Assembly (NCBI RefSeq): GCF_023100725.1
Contig: NZ_CP095501.1
Location: forward strand, 1,054,001 to 1,118,000
Length of the DNA stretch: 64,000 nt
Direction of reading: 5' to 3'
From: Arthrobacter antioxidans
Lineage (GTDB): Bacteria > Actinomycetota > Actinomycetes > Actinomycetales > Micrococcaceae
This document shows positions 61,126 to 64,000 of this stretch, one piece after another. Below the pieces are notes generated by a model. That model was not told where the DNA came from. It saw only the letters and a list, made by a program, of their open reading frames with translations, and did not search any database. How positions within the stretch are numbered: the stretch's first letter is position 1; the number at the start of each line of letters is the position of its first letter. A program made the position numbers and the translations under genes.

Positions 61126-64000
61126 ATGAGCCTGAACGGATTGCGCGCAGCTCTTGCCGAGGATGCGTCCTACGTGCGCGTGCGGACCAACGCATCACGC
61201 CCGGTCGAGGAGCGCAGCGCCGACCTGCAGATCGGCGCACCCGCCGGGATGCGCGCGCCCCTGATCGCCGAGATGGTCGACGGCCTCGACGCCGTCCCGG
61301 CCTCGGACGACGCGGGCAGCGCCGTACCGGTGGTCCTGGCGATCACCGCGACGGGGCGCGAGGCGGAGGATCTGGCGGCCGCGCTGCGCAGCTACCTGCC
61401 GGAGAGCGCCATCGAGGAGTTCCCCAGCTGGGAGACCCTGCCCCACGAGCGGCTGTCCCCGCGCTCCGACACCGTGGGCCGGCGCCTGTCCGTGCTGCGC
61501 CGGCTGGCCCACCCGGAGGGGAGCCCCGTCCGGGTCATCACGGTGCCCATCCGCGCCGTCGTGCAGCCGCTCGTCGCGGGTCTCGGCGACCTCGAACCGG
61601 TGTCCCTGAAGGTCGGCGACGAGGTCGCCTTCTCCGACGTCGTCCGTGCCCTCTCCGACGCCGCGTACGCGCGCGTGGACATGGTCACGCACCGCGGGGA
61701 GTTCGCCGTCCGCGGCGGCATCATCGACGTCTTCCCGCCCACCGAGGACCACCCGGTCCGCGTGGACTTCTTCGGCGACGAGGTGGACCAGATGCGCTGG
61801 TTCGCCGTCGCCGACCAGCGCTCCCTCACCACGGGTGAGCCGCCGACCGCCCTGTACGCGCCGCCGTGCCGGGAGATCCTCATCACCCCGTCCGTGATGT
61901 CCCGGGCCGCGAAGCTGCAGTCCGAGCTGCCGGCCGCCGCGTCCATGCTGGAGAAGATCGCCGGCGGGATCGCCGTCGAGGGCATGGAATCGCTCGCCCC
62001 CGTGCTCGTGGACGCGATGGTGCCGTTCATGGGCGAGCTGCCGGCCGGCTCGATCGCCGTCGTCCTCGAACCGGAGAAGGTCCGCACCCGCGCGCACGAT
62101 CTCGCGGCCACGAACGAGGAGTTCCTCGCGGCCGCCTGGTCCACGGCGTCCGACGGCGGCGCCGCACCGCTGGACCTCGGCGGCGCCCTGGGCACCGACC
62201 TGCAGGAGGCGAGCTTCCGGTCCCTCGCCGACACGCGGGCCACGGCGCTCGCCCACGCGGTCGCCTGGTGGGGCATCACGTCCTTCGGGGCGGACGAGGA
62301 GCTGACCGACGTCGACAGCTTCACCCTGCACGCCCGCGAGCCGCGTGGCTACCAGGGCGATGTCGCCGAGATGATGGACTTCATCGGCGGGCGGGTCCGC
62401 GACCAGTGGCGCGTCGTCGTCGCCACGGAGGGCCCCGGCCCGGCGGAGCGCCTCGCGGAGCTCTTCCACGACAACGACATCCCGACGAGCCGCGTCGACT
62501 CCCTCGACGCCGCACCGCAGCCGGGCATCATCGGGATCACCACGGCATGCGCCGGCCGCGGCTTCGTGGTGGACGGGCTCAAGCTGGGACTGCTCACCGA
62601 GGCCGATCTCCTCGGCCGTACGAGCGCCTCGGGGACGCGCGACATGCGGAAGATGCCCTCGCGGCGCCGCAACGCCGTCGACCCCCTGCAGCTCAAGGAA
62701 GGCGACTTCGTGGTGCACGAGCAGCACGGCGTCGCGAAGTTCGTCGAACTGCTGCAGCGCTCCACCGGGGCCGGGCCCACCCGGACCACGCGCGAGTACC
62801 TCGTGCTCGAGTACGCGCCGTCCAAGCGCGGTGCCCCCGGGGACCGCCTGTTCGTGCCCACGGACCAGCTGGACCAGGTGACGCGCTACGTGGGCGGGGA
62901 CGCCCCGGCGCTGAGCAAGATGGGCGGCTCCGACTGGAGCAAGACCAAGAACCAGGCCCGCAAGGCCGTCAAGGAGATCGCCGGCGAGCTCATCCGCCTC
63001 TACTCCGCCCGCATGGCGTCCAAGGGCTACGCCTTCGGACCGGACACGCCGTGGCAGCGCGAACTCGAGGAGGCGTTCCCCTACGTCGAGACGCCCGACC
63101 AGCTGACCACCATCAACGAGGTCAAGGCGGACATGGAGCGCGAGGTCCCCATGGACCGGCTGGTCTCCGGCGACGTGGGCTACGGCAAGACGGAGATCGC
63201 CGTCCGCGCAGCGTTCAAGGCCGTGCAGGACGGCAAGCAGGTGGCCGTGCTCGTGCCCACCACGCTCCTGGTCCAGCAGCACTTCGAGACGTTCTCGGAG
63301 CGTTTCTCCGGCTTCCCCGTCCGTGTCCGCGCGCTGTCCCGGTTCCAGACGGCCAAGGAGTCGCGCGAGACCGCGGCGGGCCTCACCTCGGGCGCGGTCG
63401 ACGTCGTCATCGGCACGCACCGCCTGCTGTCGAAGGAGATCGCGTTCAAGGACCTCGGGCTCGTGATCGTGGACGAGGAGCAGCGCTTCGGCGTGGAACA
63501 CAAGGAGGCGCTGAAGAAGATGCGCACCAACGTGGACGTCTTGGCGATGAGCGCCACCCCCATCCCGCGGACGCTCGAGATGTCCCTGACCGGCATCCGC
63601 GAGACCTCCACGCTCGCCACGCCCCCGGAGGAACGCCACCCGGTCCTCACCTACGTGGGCCCCTACACCCACAAGCAGGCCTCCGCCGCGATCCGGCGCG
63701 AACTGATGCGCGAGGGCCAGGTGTTCTTCGTGCACAACCGTGTGTCCTCGATCGACCGCACGGCCGCGCAGCTCAGGGAGCTCGTGCCCGAGGCGCGCAT
63801 CGCCGTCGCGCACGGCCAGATGACGGAGTCCCGCCTCGAGCAGATCATCGTGGACTTCTGGGAGAAGCGGTTCGACGTCCTCGTCTGCACCACGATCATC
63901 GAGACGGGCCTGGACATCTCCAACGCCAACACGCTGATCGTGGACCGCGCCGACTCCTACGGGCTGTCCCAGCTGCACCAGCTCCGCGGACGCGTGGGCC
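61126..64000 (+). CDS. mfd: Transcription-repair coupling factor Mfd (3' end beyond the window)
   Basis: The ATG at 61126 follows GAGGAG by nine bases; about 958 codons are visible and the frame runs off the right edge. Mfd removes stalled RNA polymerase and recruits UvrA to lesions. Visible parts are the UvrB-like N-terminal modules, the CarD-like RNA-polymerase-interacting domain (about 525-600, [20 protein letters not shown]), and the translocase with Walker [10 protein letters not shown] (about 682-690), [10 protein letters not shown] (about 783) and [17 protein letters not shown]. The RecG-like second motor half and C-terminal D7 domain are cut off. It is separated from the divergent DUF2505 gene by 238 bases. 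Confidence 0.97.
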   Translation, partial: MSLNGLRAALAEDASYVRVRTNASRPVEERSADLQIGAPAGMRAPLIAEMVDGLDAVPASDDAGSAVPVVLAITATGREAEDLAAALRSYLPESAIEEFPSWETLPHERLSPRSDTVGRRLSVLRRLAHPEGSPVRVITVPIRAVVQPLVAGLGDLEPVSLKVGDEVAFSDVVRALSDAAYARVDMVTHRGEFAVRGGIIDVFPPTEDHPVRVDFFGDEVDQMRWFAVADQRSLTTGEPPTALYAPPCREILITPSVMSRAAKLQSELPAAASMLEKIAGGIAVEGMESLAPVLVDAMVPFMGELPAGSIAVVLEPEKVRTRAHDLAATNEEFLAAAWSTASDGGAAPLDLGGALGTDLQEASFRSLADTRATALAHAVAWWGITSFGADEELTDVDSFTLHAREPRGYQGDVAEMMDFIGGRVRDQWRVVVATEGPGPAERLAELFHDNDIPTSRVDSLDAAPQPGIIGITTACAGRGFVVDGLKLGLLTEADLLGRTSASGTRDMRKMPSRRRNAVDPLQLKEGDFVVHEQHGVAKFVELLQRSTGAGPTRTTREYLVLEYAPSKRGAPGDRLFVPTDQLDQVTRYVGGDAPALSKMGGSDWSKTKNQARKAVKEIAGELIRLYSARMASKGYAFGPDTPWQRELEEAFPYVETPDQLTTINEVKADMEREVPMDRLVSGDVGYGKTEIAVRAAFKAVQDGKQVAVLVPTTLLVQQHFETFSERFSGFPVRVRALSRFQTAKESRETAAGLTSGAVDVVIGTHRLLSKEIAFKDLGLVIVDEEQRFGVEHKEALKKMRTNVDVLAMSATPIPRTLEMSLTGIRETSTLATPPEERHPVLTYVGPYTHKQASAAIRRELMREGQVFFVHNRVSSIDRTAAQLRELVPEARIAVAHGQMTESRLEQIIVDFWEKRFDVLVCTTIIETGLDISNANTLIVDRADSYGLSQLHQLRGRVG

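Overview
The window is high-GC actinobacterial DNA. It most resembles a member of the Micrococcaceae (Arthrobacter and relatives). The grounds are an rplY-pth ... sufS-sufU ... mfd backbone, an SCO4848-type small membrane protein, a DUF2505 protein, many GTG/TTG starts and pervasive 4-base ATGA/TTGA gene overlaps. The genus is an inference. No tRNA, rRNA, CRISPR array, transposase or integrase was recognised.

Layout. 1-4361: the end of one, and the whole of a second, large ATPase/LuxR-type (LAL/STAND) regulator (pair A). 4362-5321: a structured non-coding stretch, a small membrane-anchored secreted protein and two strong terminators. 5332-16662 (minus): a giant secreted carbohydrate-binding protein of about 3776 residues, with malectin-like, Fn3 and PA14 domains and a sugar-dehydrogenase-like propeller. 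17112-32076: a Wzx/Wzy-type exopolysaccharide cluster with polymerase, flippase, five glycosyltransferases (including the initiating sugar transferase), an acetyltransferase, the GDP-fucose enzymes Gmd and Fcl, a chain-length/tyrosine-kinase protein and a low-molecular-weight tyrosine phosphatase. It is visibly less GC-rich than its flanks.

32438-33683: housekeeping rplY and pth. 33684-55244: an accessory block devoted to matrix polysaccharides and their regulators. It runs: LAL pair B (plus); a synthase operon on the minus strand (processive GT2, two membrane-anchored parallel beta-helix proteins, UDP-glucose dehydrogenase) that looks like an actinobacterial counterpart of alginate or hyaluronan systems; LAL pair C (plus); and a minimal Pel-like operon on the minus strand (PelF-type glycosyltransferase, 12-TM PelG-like exporter, spherulin-4/GH135-type hydrolase). 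55245-64000: the backbone resumes with sufS, sufU, a sensor kinase, nhaA, SCO4848, DUF2505 and the start of mfd.

How it may work together: three separate polysaccharide or matrix systems and one giant lectin-like protein lie beside three two-gene operons, each encoding two different LAL regulators that overlap by ATGA. In pairs B and C, where both proteins are complete, the first carries an altered Walker B and the second a canonical one. My main proposal is that these are paired STAND regulators, possibly heteromeric, that control biofilm-matrix production. This is inferred from gene arrangement and motifs only.
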